Origin: Niveispirillum irakense DSM 11586
GTDB lineage: Bacteria; Pseudomonadota; Alphaproteobacteria; Azospirillales; Azospirillaceae
Assembly: GCF_000429645.1 (NCBI RefSeq)
Contig: NZ_KE386934.1
Location: 186,001 to 250,000 of the forward strand
Direction: 5' to 3'
DNA: 64,000 nt
The notes below the pieces were generated by a model. It made no database searches and was not told the DNA's origin. It saw nothing but the letters and a program-made list of their open reading frames with translations. Positions 40,946-53,343 of the stretch are shown here, in pieces (position 1 is the stretch's first letter; the number at the start of each line of letters is the position of its first letter). Both the position numbers and the translations under genes were made by a program.

Positions 40946-42430
40946 ATGGCAAATCAGGGCTGGTGGCAAGGGTTGGCAGGGGCGGTCCATGCCGTGGCCG
41001 ACCTTTTCCTGCCGCCCGCCATGCACCAGCCTGGATTTGAGGAGAATCAGCTTCTCCGGGCCCGCGCCTTCATCCGCGTTACCCTGCTGATCCTGGGCGG
41101 GTTGATCGTCCTTTATATCCGATGGGCGCTGACAGACGGGCCGATGGACCCCGTCAGCCTGACCTGGGCTGCCTATGCGCTGCTGCTGCTGGGCAACCTG
41201 ATCCTGGTGCGCCTGACCGGACGTTTCCATGAGGTGACGGTGGCTAACAACCTGCTGGGCCTGACCATGATCACGGCCCTGCTGGTCCAGACCGGTGGCA
41301 TGCACTCCGCCCTGATGCCCCTGTTCCTGGTGGGCGTGGCGACCACGGGTAATTTCGGCGGCATGCGGTCGATCCTGATCTTTCTGGGCGGCTTTGCCGG
41401 CGTGCTGACCGGCGTCTATCTCTGGCAGCTTCAGCAGCCGGACGTGCCGGCAGATATCCATGCCCGATTCGGCTTTCTTGCCACCGCCGTGCTGCTGGCG
41501 GTGCTGGCCAACCTGTCAGCGCAGTCAGCCCGGACCAAGACGCGGCACATGCTGCGCGGTGCCCGCGATGCCGCCATCAGAGGCCGCCGCAACGCGGAAG
41601 AAGCCCGTCAGGCGAGCGAGCGCACCCTGGCAGCCCTGCGTGCCGCCCAGGCCCAGATGCTGTTGCAGGAGAAGATGGCCAGCCTGGGCGGCATGGTGGC
41701 CGGCGTGGCGCATGAGGTGAACACGCCTGTGGGGCTGGCCGTCACGGGCGCCTCGCAATTGCGGGTAGAGACGCAGCGCACCGCCGCCTTGGTCGCCGAT
41801 GGCAAGCTGCGCCGTGCCGAGTTTGACGATTACCTGTCCACGGTGGAGGAACTGGCTGCCCTGATTGAGCGCAATGCCCAGCGTGCGGCTGAACTGATCC
41901 AATCCTTCAAGGACGTGGCCGTGGACCAGTCCAGCGATGCCCGCCGTCCTTTCGACCTGAAACCCTATGTCCAGGAGGTGCTGGCCAGCCTGTCGCTGCA
42001 TACCCGCGCCGCCCGGCACAAGGTGATGCTGGATATCGAAGAGGATATCACCCTGGATGGCTATCCCGGCGCCATCGCGCAGATATTGACCAATCTGGTG
42101 ATCAACAGCGTCATGCACGGCTACCCGGATGACCGGCCGGGCACAATCAGCCTTCAGGCATCGGCCCTGCCGGATGACAAGGTGCGCATCACCTATCGCG
42201 ATGATGGCGACGGCATCCCGCCCAACCTGTGGTCCCGTATTTTTGAGCCGTTTTTCACCACCCGGCGCGGCAGCGGTGGGTCGGGCCTGGGGCTGCATCT
42301 GCTGTACAGTATTGTCACCGTGCGGCTGGGCGGCACGGTGACGGTGGGGGCCGCCCCCGGCGGTGGGGCGGAATTTGTGCTGACCCTGCCACGCCGGGCG
42401 CCGGAAAGCGACATTGATGTATCGCAATAA
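40946..42430 (+). CDS. membrane sensor histidine kinase (orphan)
   Basis: A 494-residue histidine kinase. About six membrane helices span residues 40-195 and form an integral-membrane sensor. A coiled-coil (about 205-245, rich in A/E/R) leads to the H-box [14 protein letters not shown], which carries the phospho-accepting His in the HExNTP form. The HATPase_c domain has the N-box [14 protein letters not shown]1 [10 protein letters not shown]-box [11 protein letters not shown] and G2 [13 protein letters not shown]. No response regulator gene lies beside it. GGGGGGAG precedes the ATG. It ends 122 bases before phaA, whose own leader separates them. Confidence 0.9.
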   Translation: MANQGWWQGLAGAVHAVADLFLPPAMHQPGFEENQLLRARAFIRVTLLILGGLIVLYIRWALTDGPMDPVSLTWAAYALLLLGNLILVRLTGRFHEVTVANNLLGLTMITALLVQTGGMHSALMPLFLVGVATTGNFGGMRSILIFLGGFAGVLTGVYLWQLQQPDVPADIHARFGFLATAVLLAVLANLSAQSARTKTRHMLRGARDAAIRGRRNAEEARQASERTLAALRAAQAQMLLQEKMASLGGMVAGVAHEVNTPVGLAVTGASQLRVETQRTAALVADGKLRRAEFDDYLSTVEELAALIERNAQRAAELIQSFKDVAVDQSSDARRPFDLKPYVQEVLASLSLHTRAARHKVMLDIEEDITLDGYPGAIAQILTNLVINSVMHGYPDDRPGTISLQASALPDDKVRITYRDDGDGIPPNLWSRIFEPFFTTRRGSGGSGLGLHLLYSIVTVRLGGTVTVGAAPGGGAEFVLTLPRRAPESDIDVSQ

Positions 42431-42552
42431 TAGGGATACCCCCCTTCCCCGCCCGACACATCCTTGCGCCGCCGGCCCGCTTCCGCCTAATCTCAGACGC
42501 GAGGAGAGGCCCGGCGGCCACAACCGGGCCAACACGCTTGAGGAGACGAAAT

Positions 42553-43728
42553 ATGGTCGAGGTCGTAATTGCCGGTGCAGCGCGGACGGCGATCGGCGCC
42601 TTCAACGGCGCCTTTGCCACCGTGCCGGCCGCGAAGCTGGGCGAAGTGGCCATCCGTGAGGCGCTGGCCCGGGCCAAGACCGACGGCGCGGAAGTGAATG
42701 AGGTGGTGCTGGGCCATGTGCTGGCCGCAGCGCAAGGCCAGGGCCCCGTGCGTCAGGCCGCCATCCATGCCGGCATCCCGTCGGGCCGCACTGCCTATGC
42801 CATCAACCAGATCTGCGGTTCGGGCCTGCGCTCCGTGGCGCTGGGCTATCAGTCGATCAAGCTGGGCGATGCCGATATCATCGTTGCCGGCGGGATGGAG
42901 AGCATGAGCCTGGCGCCGCACGCCATGAACCTGCGTGCCGGCACCAAGATGGGCGATGCCTCCATGGTCGACACCATGATCAAGGATGGCCTGTGGGATG
43001 CGTTCCACGGCTATCACATGGGCCAGACGGCGGAGAACGTGGCCGAGAAGTGGCAGATCAGCCGCGAGGAGCAGGACGCCTTCGCCGCCCTGTCGCAGCA
43101 GAAGGCCGAAGCCGCCCAGAAGGAAGGCCGTTTCAAGGATGAGATCGCCGCCGTCACCATCAGCGGTCGCAAGGGCGACGTGATCGTCGATACCGACGAA
43201 TATCCCAAGCATGGCACCACCGCCGAAGGGCTGGCCAAGCTGCGCCCCGCCTTCAAGAAGGATGGCACCGTCACCGCCGGCAATGCCTCTGGCCTTAATG
43301 ATGGTGCGGCCGCCCTGGTGCTGATGGGCGCTGATAATGCCGCCAAGCGCGGCGTCACCCCGCTGGCCCGCATTGCAAGCTGGGCCACGGCTGGCGTTGA
43401 TCCGTCCATCATGGGGTCGGGCCCCATCCCCGCCACGCGGGAGGCGCTGCGCAAGGCTGGCTGGTCCATCGACCAGTTGGACCTGATCGAGGCGAACGAG
43501 GCGTTCGCCGCCCAGGCCCTGGCCGTGAACAAGGATCTGGGCTGGGATACGGCCAAGGTCAATGTCAATGGCGGCGCCATCGCGCTGGGCCACCCGATCG
43601 GCGCGTCGGGTGCGCGCGTGCTGGTCACGCTGCTGCATGAAATGGTCCGCCGCGATGCCAAGAAGGGTCTGGCGACCCTGTGCATCGGTGGCGGCATGGG
43701 CGTGGCGCTCTGCGTCGAACGCGACTGA
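42553..43728 (+). CDS. phaA: acetyl-CoA acetyltransferase (beta-ketothiolase)
   Basis: A 391-residue biosynthetic thiolase. It condenses two acetyl-CoA to acetoacetyl-CoA, the first step of polyhydroxybutyrate synthesis. The acyl-accepting Cys88 lies in [14 protein letters not shown]. The active-site His is in [19 protein letters not shown], and the second Cys in [23 protein letters not shown] precedes ATG 42553. An upstream in-frame ATG 15 bases earlier overlaps this ribosome-binding site and is rejected. phaB follows after 88 bases. Length is exactly that of biosynthetic PhaA (about 391-393). Confidence 0.96.
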   Translation: MVEVVIAGAARTAIGAFNGAFATVPAAKLGEVAIREALARAKTDGAEVNEVVLGHVLAAAQGQGPVRQAAIHAGIPSGRTAYAINQICGSGLRSVALGYQSIKLGDADIIVAGGMESMSLAPHAMNLRAGTKMGDASMVDTMIKDGLWDAFHGYHMGQTAENVAEKWQISREEQDAFAALSQQKAEAAQKEGRFKDEIAAVTISGRKGDVIVDTDEYPKHGTTAEGLAKLRPAFKKDGTVTAGNASGLNDGAAALVLMGADNAAKRGVTPLARIASWATAGVDPSIMGSGPIPATREALRKAGWSIDQLDLIEANEAFAAQALAVNKDLGWDTAKVNVNGGAIALGHPIGASGARVLVTLLHEMVRRDAKKGLATLCIGGGMGVALCVERD

Positions 43729-43816
43729 TCCTGCACTCGGGCCGGTGCGGAACATCGCGCCGGCCCGGCACGGCTGAACGAACACTGAGACCAGAACGTA
43801 TCCAAGGGGGAAACAG

Positions 43817-44539
43817 ATGGCACGAGTGGCATTGGTAACGGGCGGCACGCGCGGCATTGGCGAGGCGATCTCCGTCGCCTTGAAGAATGCCGGCTATACC
43901 GTCGCGGCGAATTATGCCGGCAATGACGAGGCCGCCAGCCAGTTCAGCGAGCGCACAGGCATCAAGGCCTATAAGTTCGACGTGTCGGACCCGGCCGCCG
44001 TGAATGAAGCCGTCGCCAAGATTGAAGCCGAGCTGGGCCCCATCGACGTGCTGGTCAACAATGCCGGCATCACCCGCGACGGCGTGATGCACCGCATGAA
44101 TTTTGAGCAGTGGAACGCGGTGATCCAGACCAATCTGGCAAGCTGCTTCAATACCTGCCGCGCGGTGATTGATGGGATGCGGGCGCGCAGCTTCGGCCGC
44201 ATCGTCAATATCGGCTCCATCAATGGTCAGGCCGGCCAATATGGTCAGGTGAACTATGCGGCGGCCAAGTCCGGCATCCATGGCTTCACCAAGGCCCTGG
44301 CCCAGGAAGGGGCCGCCAAGGGCATCACCGTGAACGCCATCGCGCCGGGCTATATCGACACCGACATGGTGCGCGCCGTGCCGGCCAACGTGCTGGAAAA
44401 GATCGTCGCCAAGGTACCGGTGGGCCGCCTGGGCAAAGCCGAGGAAATCGCCCGCGGCGTGCTGTTCCTGGTGGCCGACGATGCCGGCTTCATCACCGGC
44501 TCCACCCTGTCCATCAATGGCGGCCAGCATATGTATTAA
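43817..44539 (+). CDS. phaB: acetoacetyl-CoA reductase
   Basis: A 240-residue SDR that reduces acetoacetyl-CoA to (R)-3-hydroxybutyryl-CoA with NADPH, the monomer for PHB synthase. Marks are VTGGTRGIGEAIS, NNAGITRDGVMHRM, catalytic Ser in NIGSINGQAGQYGQ and Tyr/Lys in NYAAAKSGIHGFTKAL, plus ITGSTLSINGGQHMY at the end. This GGQHMY terminus is typical of PhaB. AAGGGGG precedes the ATG. phaC is not in this window. It is closed by an intrinsic terminator. Confidence 0.96.
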   Translation: MARVALVTGGTRGIGEAISVALKNAGYTVAANYAGNDEAASQFSERTGIKAYKFDVSDPAAVNEAVAKIEAELGPIDVLVNNAGITRDGVMHRMNFEQWNAVIQTNLASCFNTCRAVIDGMRARSFGRIVNIGSINGQAGQYGQVNYAAAKSGIHGFTKALAQEGAAKGITVNAIAPGYIDTDMVRAVPANVLEKIVAKVPVGRLGKAEEIARGVLFLVADDAGFITGSTLSINGGQHMY

Positions 44540-44566
44540 GATGGTGGCCGTTGGGTTTTGAGTGAG

Positions 44567-44602
44567 AAAAGCCCCCGTCGAAGTGATCCGGCGGGGGCTT
44601 TT
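44567..44602. terminator. bidirectional terminator between phaB and the island
   Basis: Eleven-base arms AAAAGCCCCCG (44567-44577) and CGGGGGCTTTT (44592-44602) with A- and T-runs at the two outer ends. It can stop phaB transcripts on the plus strand and island transcripts on the minus strand. Confidence 0.85.
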
Positions 44603-44628
44603 ATATGGTTATCACAGGAATCTGAAAA

Positions 44629-44658
44629 AAGTGAAGTCACTTACAGTAAAAATTCACT
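44629..44658. repeat. short palindromes at the left end of the island
   Basis: AAGTGA-AG-TCACTT (44629-44642) is followed by TTCACT (44653-44658), which can pair with the AGTGAA inside the first palindrome. The surrounding bases are very A+T rich. They lie beyond the stop of the nucleotidyltransferase-like gene. Role unknown. Confidence 0.4.
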
Positions 44659-44691
44659 GATTTATAATAAAAAAATTTTACACTCAAAAAA

Positions 44692-45624
44692 TTAGCTAGA
44701 TACTCTAGATCGATTTTGGCATTCGAGTGCAATTTTTTTCATAATGCGATATAAGTGTGGCGCAAACTGATGCGATATTGATGTATAAGATCTGGGGTTT
44801 CCAATCCAACGAGATAAGCGTACGAGCTCAGCATTCAAATTAATGTTATATCCGAGCGCTTGAAGAGCGACAAACCGACATTCGAGGTCTCGTAAAACGA
44901 CATATGAGGCCACAGCAGTTGGGGGCGGCGCATAAATAATGCAGTGGGGGGCGACTACCTTGATCCCGGCCGGAAACAACGTTGGCGGAAGAACGCTCAG
45001 CGTGGTTTTAACTGTTTCGAGCAACGCGGCGCTGCTGCTAGCCTCGCCTGTACGATATAGGCACTTGAGAAACCTAAGTATGCTAAGCGCACGAGCTCCG
45101 CCTGGGGCAATAAGCCCTTCGGCCTCAAGTCCAGCGATAACAGCGTCGAACCCGTAAACATGTACGCCCCGCTCGGCGAGACTGAGCACTCCATAGTTAC
45201 GCACGCCAACATAAAGAATATCGGCAGCAAGCAATACGCCTCTTCCACCCGCCGACACTGTACCTGCCAGAGAACACAGCACTGAATTATCAATAATATC
45301 CGATGAATAATCTGCACGAGGCGAAAATTTATTGAGAATTTCAGCTAGACGACCACCTAAATCTCTGGTGATTTTAGCCTCAAGTTTTAGATGCTGAACA
45401 AATAGAGCCCCTTGATTTGCGAGCGCTGCCAACTTAGCGAATGTATAAGAAGCGACTGAAGCACCCTGAGCCTCAAGTTCCGCTGATCGAGTGGCAAGCG
45501 TCGTGATATCATCGTCAACGATCAAAACGTCGCGGTCGCTAAATGCATCCGCATCGCCGCGAGCCGCAGAGCCAAACAACGCTTCGGCTGAAGCAAAGTG
45601 AGATGATGACACCAGTAAAGTCAA
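44692..45624 (-). CDS. nucleotidyltransferase-like protein, unknown family
   Basis: A 310-residue protein, not recognised as a named family. Near the N-terminus FGSAARGDADAFSDRDVLIV gives an exact GS-x10-D-x-D motif (G18, S19, D30, D32), the metal/nucleotide site of polymerase-beta-like nucleotidyltransferases. ALFVQHLKLEAKITRD (about 73-88) resembles the following helix in such enzymes. A third acidic residue could not be placed. The remaining 200 residues look mostly helical and match nothing I know. The TTG start overlaps the TGA of the upstream channel gene (TTGA, 45621-45624), implying coupling; an in-frame GTG 12 bases later is an alternative. G+C is intermediate, below the flanking genes overall. 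Modification or small-nucleotide synthesis is inferred, not shown. Confidence 0.7.
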   Translation of the reverse strand: MTLLVSSSHFASAEALFGSAARGDADAFSDRDVLIVDDDITTLATRSAELEAQGASVASYTFAKLAALANQGALFVQHLKLEAKITRDLGGRLAEILNKFSPRADYSSDIIDNSVLCSLAGTVSAGGRGVLLAADILYVGVRNYGVLSLAERGVHVYGFDAVIAGLEAEGLIAPGGARALSILRFLKCLYRTGEASSSAALLETVKTTLSVLPPTLFPAGIKVVAPHCIIYAPPPTAVASYVVLRDLECRFVALQALGYNINLNAELVRLSRWIGNPRSYTSISHQFAPHLYRIMKKIALECQNRSRVSS

Positions 45625-46484
45625 CGCAGGAACCTCTTCACCAAGACTGCTGTGAAAATACCAAGCCAGCCAATTGATGCCAGCGCCTCAAGAACAGAAA
45701 GAATTTTAGCGCAATCTGACACTGGAGACACCGAAGAAAACCCAAGAACCGTAAGCACGGAAAAAGTGTAAAAAACGGCGTCTACGAATGATATATGAAC
45801 GCCTGCTGTAGCCCCATTAACCTGGATTGCATCACCAATTAGAACATAATTCATTCCGGATACTGCGAAAAATAGGAACAATGTCCATATAAAAAATCGT
45901 GTTGGGCGATAACCAAACCCTGTGATCTTTTCGTGCGTCCAACTACATATCCACGCCCAATAAGCTTCTCTCTTTGTACTATTTTCTTGTCTCAAATCAT
46001 GCTTTATCTGATACCTCTTCCATTTCCGGAACAGGATATCTGCCTCCATAAAGAAAATATCCTGATGCTGTTCAGTAAAATTTGAGAGCATTGCTTGATA
46101 AAGCGAAAGCCCAACATTTGCTGCTTCTACACGATATCTATCAGAAAATTTTATTTTTTGTGGCCGCAAATAAACTCTAGAGAGACGAATTTTCCATAAA
46201 GTACAATTTGTGATATCGCATCCGTGAAATTCGACATCTTCGAATTGAGTACCAATAAATAGACAATCCTCAAATTTGCATTCAGTGAATGTTACCTGTG
46301 AAATACTTGTCTTAGAAAAAGATACATTACGGAAATTTACATTTTTAACTTTTCCAGTTGGGGGCTTCCAAGGGCCTGACGGAAATACAATATTGGAAAC
46401 TGTTTCCCCAGGCGACATAGGTGGCATTTTCCCTGCTGCAAGGATATCAGGCGTGCCATCCAGCCTAAATAAGTTGGTTAGCAA
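45621..46484 (-). CDS. pentapeptide-repeat protein with two-helix ion-channel domain
   Basis: A 287-residue membrane protein. Residues about 49-103 hold eleven pentapeptide repeats in perfect register (centres F51, F56, I61, F66, F71, F76, F81, F86, I91, L96, L101), which should form a right-handed beta-helix. A helical linker follows (about 120-165). The end is a two-helix channel module: helix 1 at about 197-217, pore helix about 233-244, helix 2 about 260-283. The selectivity filter, normally T-x-G-(Y/F)-G-(D/E), reads TVLGFSS, so the second Gly and the acidic residue are lost. The TTG start has GAGAAGG upstream. Markedly A+T rich (18 of 60 bases G+C at 46141-46200). First gene of a two-gene unit. 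Confidence 0.75.
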   Translation of the reverse strand: MLTNLFRLDGTPDILAAGKMPPMSPGETVSNIVFPSGPWKPPTGKVKNVNFRNVSFSKTSISQVTFTECKFEDCLFIGTQFEDVEFHGCDITNCTLWKIRLSRVYLRPQKIKFSDRYRVEAANVGLSLYQAMLSNFTEQHQDIFFMEADILFRKWKRYQIKHDLRQENSTKREAYWAWICSWTHEKITGFGYRPTRFFIWTLFLFFAVSGMNYVLIGDAIQVNGATAGVHISFVDAVFYTFSVLTVLGFSSVSPVSDCAKILSVLEALASIGWLGIFTAVLVKRFLR

Positions 46485-46533
46485 ACTGGATTACCTTCTC
46501 AATCTAGGTCGATATGACGAATTTCCAATTGAA

Positions 46534-46562
46534 ATAAGATCACAATGGGGCGTTTTATGCAA
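46534..46562 (-). promoter_or_regulatory. candidate promoter of the two-gene island
   Basis: On the minus strand TTGCAT (46557-46562) and TCTTAT (46534-46539) are 17 bases apart, about 50 bases before the TTG start of the channel gene. Matches are four to five of six per hexamer. The surrounding 46485-46610 is A+T rich and holds no gene. Confidence 0.4.
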
Positions 46563-46682
46563 CACTAGGCATATCATTGGCTATGTTTTTAGCTGCAAGA
46601 TAGGTATGTGATGCCCATTTCAAAGGGCTGCCGGGTGTCGCCCTGTTCGCAAAGTCAGGCTGACAACGCCCACCCTTCCCCC

Positions 46683-50309
<3,627 letters not shown>

Positions 50310-50402
50310 GGCGTCGTTCTTCAACAGGCGGTGCAGTGCCGGCTTTATAGCAAAGCGCGACGACGACGGGAACGAAACAGGTACTTCGGCGGCCAAAAAA
50401 GA

Positions 50403-50439
50403 AAAGGCCCTTCCCCGGTCTTATCAGGGAAGGGCCTTT
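50403..50439 (-). terminator. cysS intrinsic terminator
   Basis: Thirteen-base arms AAAGGCCCTTCCC / GGGAAGGGCCTTT with an 11-base loop. On the minus strand the stem leads into TTTTCTTTTTT. It separates cysS from mfd. Confidence 0.88.
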
Positions 50440-50448
50440 GCGTTCAGA

Positions 50449-51822
50449 TCAGGCCCGCTTCCAGGTCGTCCCCTGCGGGCCATCTTCCAGGATAATACCC
50501 TGGTCAGCCAGGTCCTTGCGGATACGGTCCGCCTCGGCAAAGTTCTTGGCCTTGCGGGCGGCCAAGCGGTCGGCGATGGCCTGTTCAATGGCTGCCTCGT
50601 CCAGCGCGCTGGCCCCGGCGGGCTGCCATTTGAACCAGGCTTCCGCCGGCTGGGTCAGGAAACCCATCAGGTTGGCACCGGCCTTGAACGCCGCTGCCGC
50701 CGCTTGCCGAGCCGCCGGGTCGCTTTCCCGATGATAGGCGTTTGCCAATTCATGCAGGGCGCTGATGGCCAGCGGTGTGTTCAGGTCATCCGTCAATGCT
50801 GCCAGCAGGTCAGCCGGAACCGACGCTGCCGGCAGATCACCTGCCCCGCGCAACACGCCATACCAGCGATCCAGCGTCGCCCGCGCCTGGGCCACCTTTT
50901 CCTTGGTGAAGTCCAGCGGCTGGCGGTAATGCGCCGACAGGATGGCCAGCCGCAGCGCCTCACCCGGAAACTCATCCAGCAATTCGCGCACGGTGTAGAA
51001 GTTGCCCAAGGATTTGGACATCTTGTCGCCGGCGATGGTCAGGAATCCTGAATGCATCCAGACATTGGCCATAACCTGGGTGCCATGGGCACACCGGCTC
51101 TGCGCGATTTCATTTTCATGATGGGGGAAGATCAAATCCAGCCCGCCGCCATGAATATCAAACACCTGCCCCAGATGCGCCGCCGTCATGGCGGAGCATT
51201 CGATATGCCAGCCAGGGCGACCGGAACCCCACGGGCTGTCCCAGCCCGGCTCACCCGCCTTGGCCGGCTTCCACAGCACAAAATCGGCGGGTGACTTCTT
51301 ATAGGGCGCCACCTCCACCCGTGCGCCGGCGATCAGATCTTCCTGGCTGCGGCGGGAAAGCTGGCCGTAATCAGCCATGGCGGGCACATGGAACAGCACA
51401 TGGCCTTCCGCCGCATAGGCGAAGCCCTTCTCGATCAACTGTTCGATCATCGCCACCATGTCGCCGATATGGCGGGTGGCGCGCGGCTCGATATCCGGGC
51501 GCAGCAGGCCCAGATCATCCATGTCGGCGTGGAACTGCGCCGTGGTGCGGGCGGTCACGCTGTCAATCGGCTCGCCGGACTGGTTCGACCGGTCGATGAT
51601 CTTGTCATCCACATCGGTGATGTTACGGGCGTAGGTCACCTGCGGATAAAGATGCTTCAGCAGCCGGGCCAGCAGGTCAAAGGCGCTGAAGGTCCGGGCA
51701 TTGCCAATATGGGCATAATCATAGACCGTGGGGCCGCAGACATACAGCTTCACATGGTTCGCATCGATGGGATGGAACTCTTCCTTGGCACGCAGAAGCG
51801 TGTTGTAGAGCGACAGGGCCAT
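50449..51822 (-). CDS. cysS: cysteine-tRNA ligase
   Basis: A 457-residue class I aminoacyl-tRNA synthetase that charges tRNA-Cys. The HIGH motif appears in CGPTVYDYAHIGNART, after the first zinc-binding Cys. Zinc ligands include the later HxxxE in FPHHENEIAQSRCAHG, and the KMSKS loop is GDKMSKSLGNFYTVRELL. The C-terminal DALR-type helical domain follows. Length is typical (about 460). ATG 51822 starts the conserved MALSLYNTLLRAKEEF; an upstream frame reaching 51918 adds an unlikely leader next to gltX. Confidence 0.97.
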   Translation of the reverse strand: MALSLYNTLLRAKEEFHPIDANHVKLYVCGPTVYDYAHIGNARTFSAFDLLARLLKHLYPQVTYARNITDVDDKIIDRSNQSGEPIDSVTARTTAQFHADMDDLGLLRPDIEPRATRHIGDMVAMIEQLIEKGFAYAAEGHVLFHVPAMADYGQLSRRSQEDLIAGARVEVAPYKKSPADFVLWKPAKAGEPGWDSPWGSGRPGWHIECSAMTAAHLGQVFDIHGGGLDLIFPHHENEIAQSRCAHGTQVMANVWMHSGFLTIAGDKMSKSLGNFYTVRELLDEFPGEALRLAILSAHYRQPLDFTKEKVAQARATLDRWYGVLRGAGDLPAASVPADLLAALTDDLNTPLAISALHELANAYHRESDPAARQAAAAAFKAGANLMGFLTQPAEAWFKWQPAGASALDEAAIEQAIADRLAARKAKNFAEADRIRKDLADQGIILEDGPQGTTWKRA

Positions 51823-51921
51823 GGGTCTGCTTTCGGAAACTTGGTCTTGAATATCAGGCGAGAAGAGGCGGGGCGACAACGCCGTGTCGACATCGGGAGC
51901 CTGCTTTAGGCTGAACAACCA

Positions 51922-53280
51922 TCACGCAACCCGCCCGGCGAGCCGCGCCAGGGCTCGCTCACGACCGATCAAGGGCAGCAGCGTTTTCAGTTCCGGCCCA
52001 TGATCACGCGCCGTCAGGGCGCGGCGCAGCGGCAGGAACAGGGCCTTGCCCTTGGCACCCGTGGCAGCCGAGACGGCCTTGGTCCAGACACCCCAGGTAG
52101 TTTCATCCCAAACGCCATCTGGCAGCAGCCCGGCGGCAGTGGCCAGGAAAGCGGCATCCTCCACCAGCGGGGCAACCGGCGCATGGGTCACCGCCCACCA
52201 GTCCTTGGCGTCAGCCAGCTTGGACAGGTTGGGGCGCACGGCCAGCCAGAAGGCCTCATCCACCCCGTCGAGCCCCAAAGCCGCCAGCCGGTCAACCACG
52301 GCAGCGAACGGGGCCTGATGCAGTACCTGGGCATTCAGGCGCATCAGCTCATCCGGGTCGAATTTCGGCGTGCCGCGCCCGAACTTGGCAAAGTCGAACC
52401 CTTCCGCCAACTCGGCCAGCGACCCGGCGGCGGCAATGGCGTCAGCGGTGCCCAGCCGGGCAAGGTAGGAGGTCAGCGCCAGCGCCTCCACCCCCTCTTC
52501 CTCCCGCAGGGAACGGACAGAGAGGGAGCCCAGGCGCTTCGACAGGCCTTCGCCTTCCGACCCGGCGATCAGGGGCAAATGGGCGAAGGTCGGCACCTCC
52601 CCCTGCCCTTCCAGCCCGATGACGGCCTGGAAAAGCTGCACCTGCACCGCCGTGTTGGTCACATGGTCCTCACCGCGCACAATATGGCTGATGGCGAAAT
52701 CCACGTCATCGACGACGGAGGTGAGCGTATAGAGCGGGCGGCCATCCTCGCGGATCAGCACGGGGTCGGACAGGTCAGCCCCTTTGAAATGCTTGTGCCC
52801 CTGCACCAGATCGTCCCAGACGATATCCTCATGCAGCAGCTTGAAGCGCCAATGCGGGCGGCGGCCCTCTGCCTCCAGCCGGGCGCGGTCTTCCTCGCTC
52901 AGCCGCAGGGCGGAACGGTCATAGATCGGCGGCAGGTGACGGGCCAGCAGCGACTTGCGCTTCAGGCCCAGTTCCTCCGGCGTCTCATAGCAGGGGTAGA
53001 GGCGGCCAGCAGCCTTCAGCTTCTCCGCCACTTCACCGTAACGCGCATAGCGGTCGCTTTCACGGGCATAACGGTCCCAGGTCAGGCCCAGCCAGGTCAG
53101 ATCCTGCGCGATGGCATCAGCATATGCCTGGGTGGAGCGTTCCTCGTCCGTGTCATCCAGGCGGAACATGAAGCTGCCGCCGTGACGCGCCGCGTACAGC
53201 CAGTTCACGATGGCGGTGCGGACGTTACCGATATGCAGGAAGCCGGTGGGGCTGGGCGCGAAACGGACGGCGATCTTCAT
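51922..53280 (-). CDS. gltX: glutamate-tRNA ligase
   Basis: A 452-residue class I glutamyl-tRNA synthetase. [18 protein letters not shown] carries the HIGH equivalent. [24 protein letters not shown] is conserved, and the KMSKS loop is the variant [12 protein letters not shown]. Many alphaproteobacteria have two GltX proteins, and the LSKR form is common in one of them; some second copies charge tRNA-Gln. Which tRNA this one prefers cannot be read here. ATG 53280 begins the conserved N-terminus. It lies about 100 bases before cysS on the same strand. Confidence 0.95.
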   Translation of the reverse strand: MKIAVRFAPSPTGFLHIGNVRTAIVNWLYAARHGGSFMFRLDDTDEERSTQAYADAIAQDLTWLGLTWDRYARESDRYARYGEVAEKLKAAGRLYPCYETPEELGLKRKSLLARHLPPIYDRSALRLSEEDRARLEAEGRRPHWRFKLLHEDIVWDDLVQGHKHFKGADLSDPVLIREDGRPLYTLTSVVDDVDFAISHIVRGEDHVTNTAVQVQLFQAVIGLEGQGEVPTFAHLPLIAGSEGEGLSKRLGSLSVRSLREEEGVEALALTSYLARLGTADAIAAAGSLAELAEGFDFAKFGRGTPKFDPDELMRLNAQVLHQAPFAAVVDRLAALGLDGVDEAFWLAVRPNLSKLADAKDWWAVTHAPVAPLVEDAAFLATAAGLLPDGVWDETTWGVWTKAVSAATGAKGKALFLPLRRALTARDHGPELKTLLPLIGRERALARLAGRVA

Positions 53281-53343
53281 GGCGAGAACTGCTTTGGCAG
53301 GCGGATAATTGGGCGGCAGCGATAGCACGGGCGGCGATCCGCC

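Noticed and set aside
44692..45624. The nucleotidyltransferase-like gene as a CBASS cyclase
   Set aside because: The motif is present but size, downstream helical region and absence of CBASS partners (Cap2/Cap3, HORMA) do not support it. A looser NTase label is safer.
46276..46611. A 111-codon plus-strand ORF inside the island
   Set aside because: It lies mostly opposite the channel gene, has no clear ribosome-binding site or domain, and the minus-strand protein is well structured.
44603..46682. The island as a prophage or integrative element
   Set aside because: Only two genes and no integrase, transposase, tRNA or flanking direct repeat could be found.
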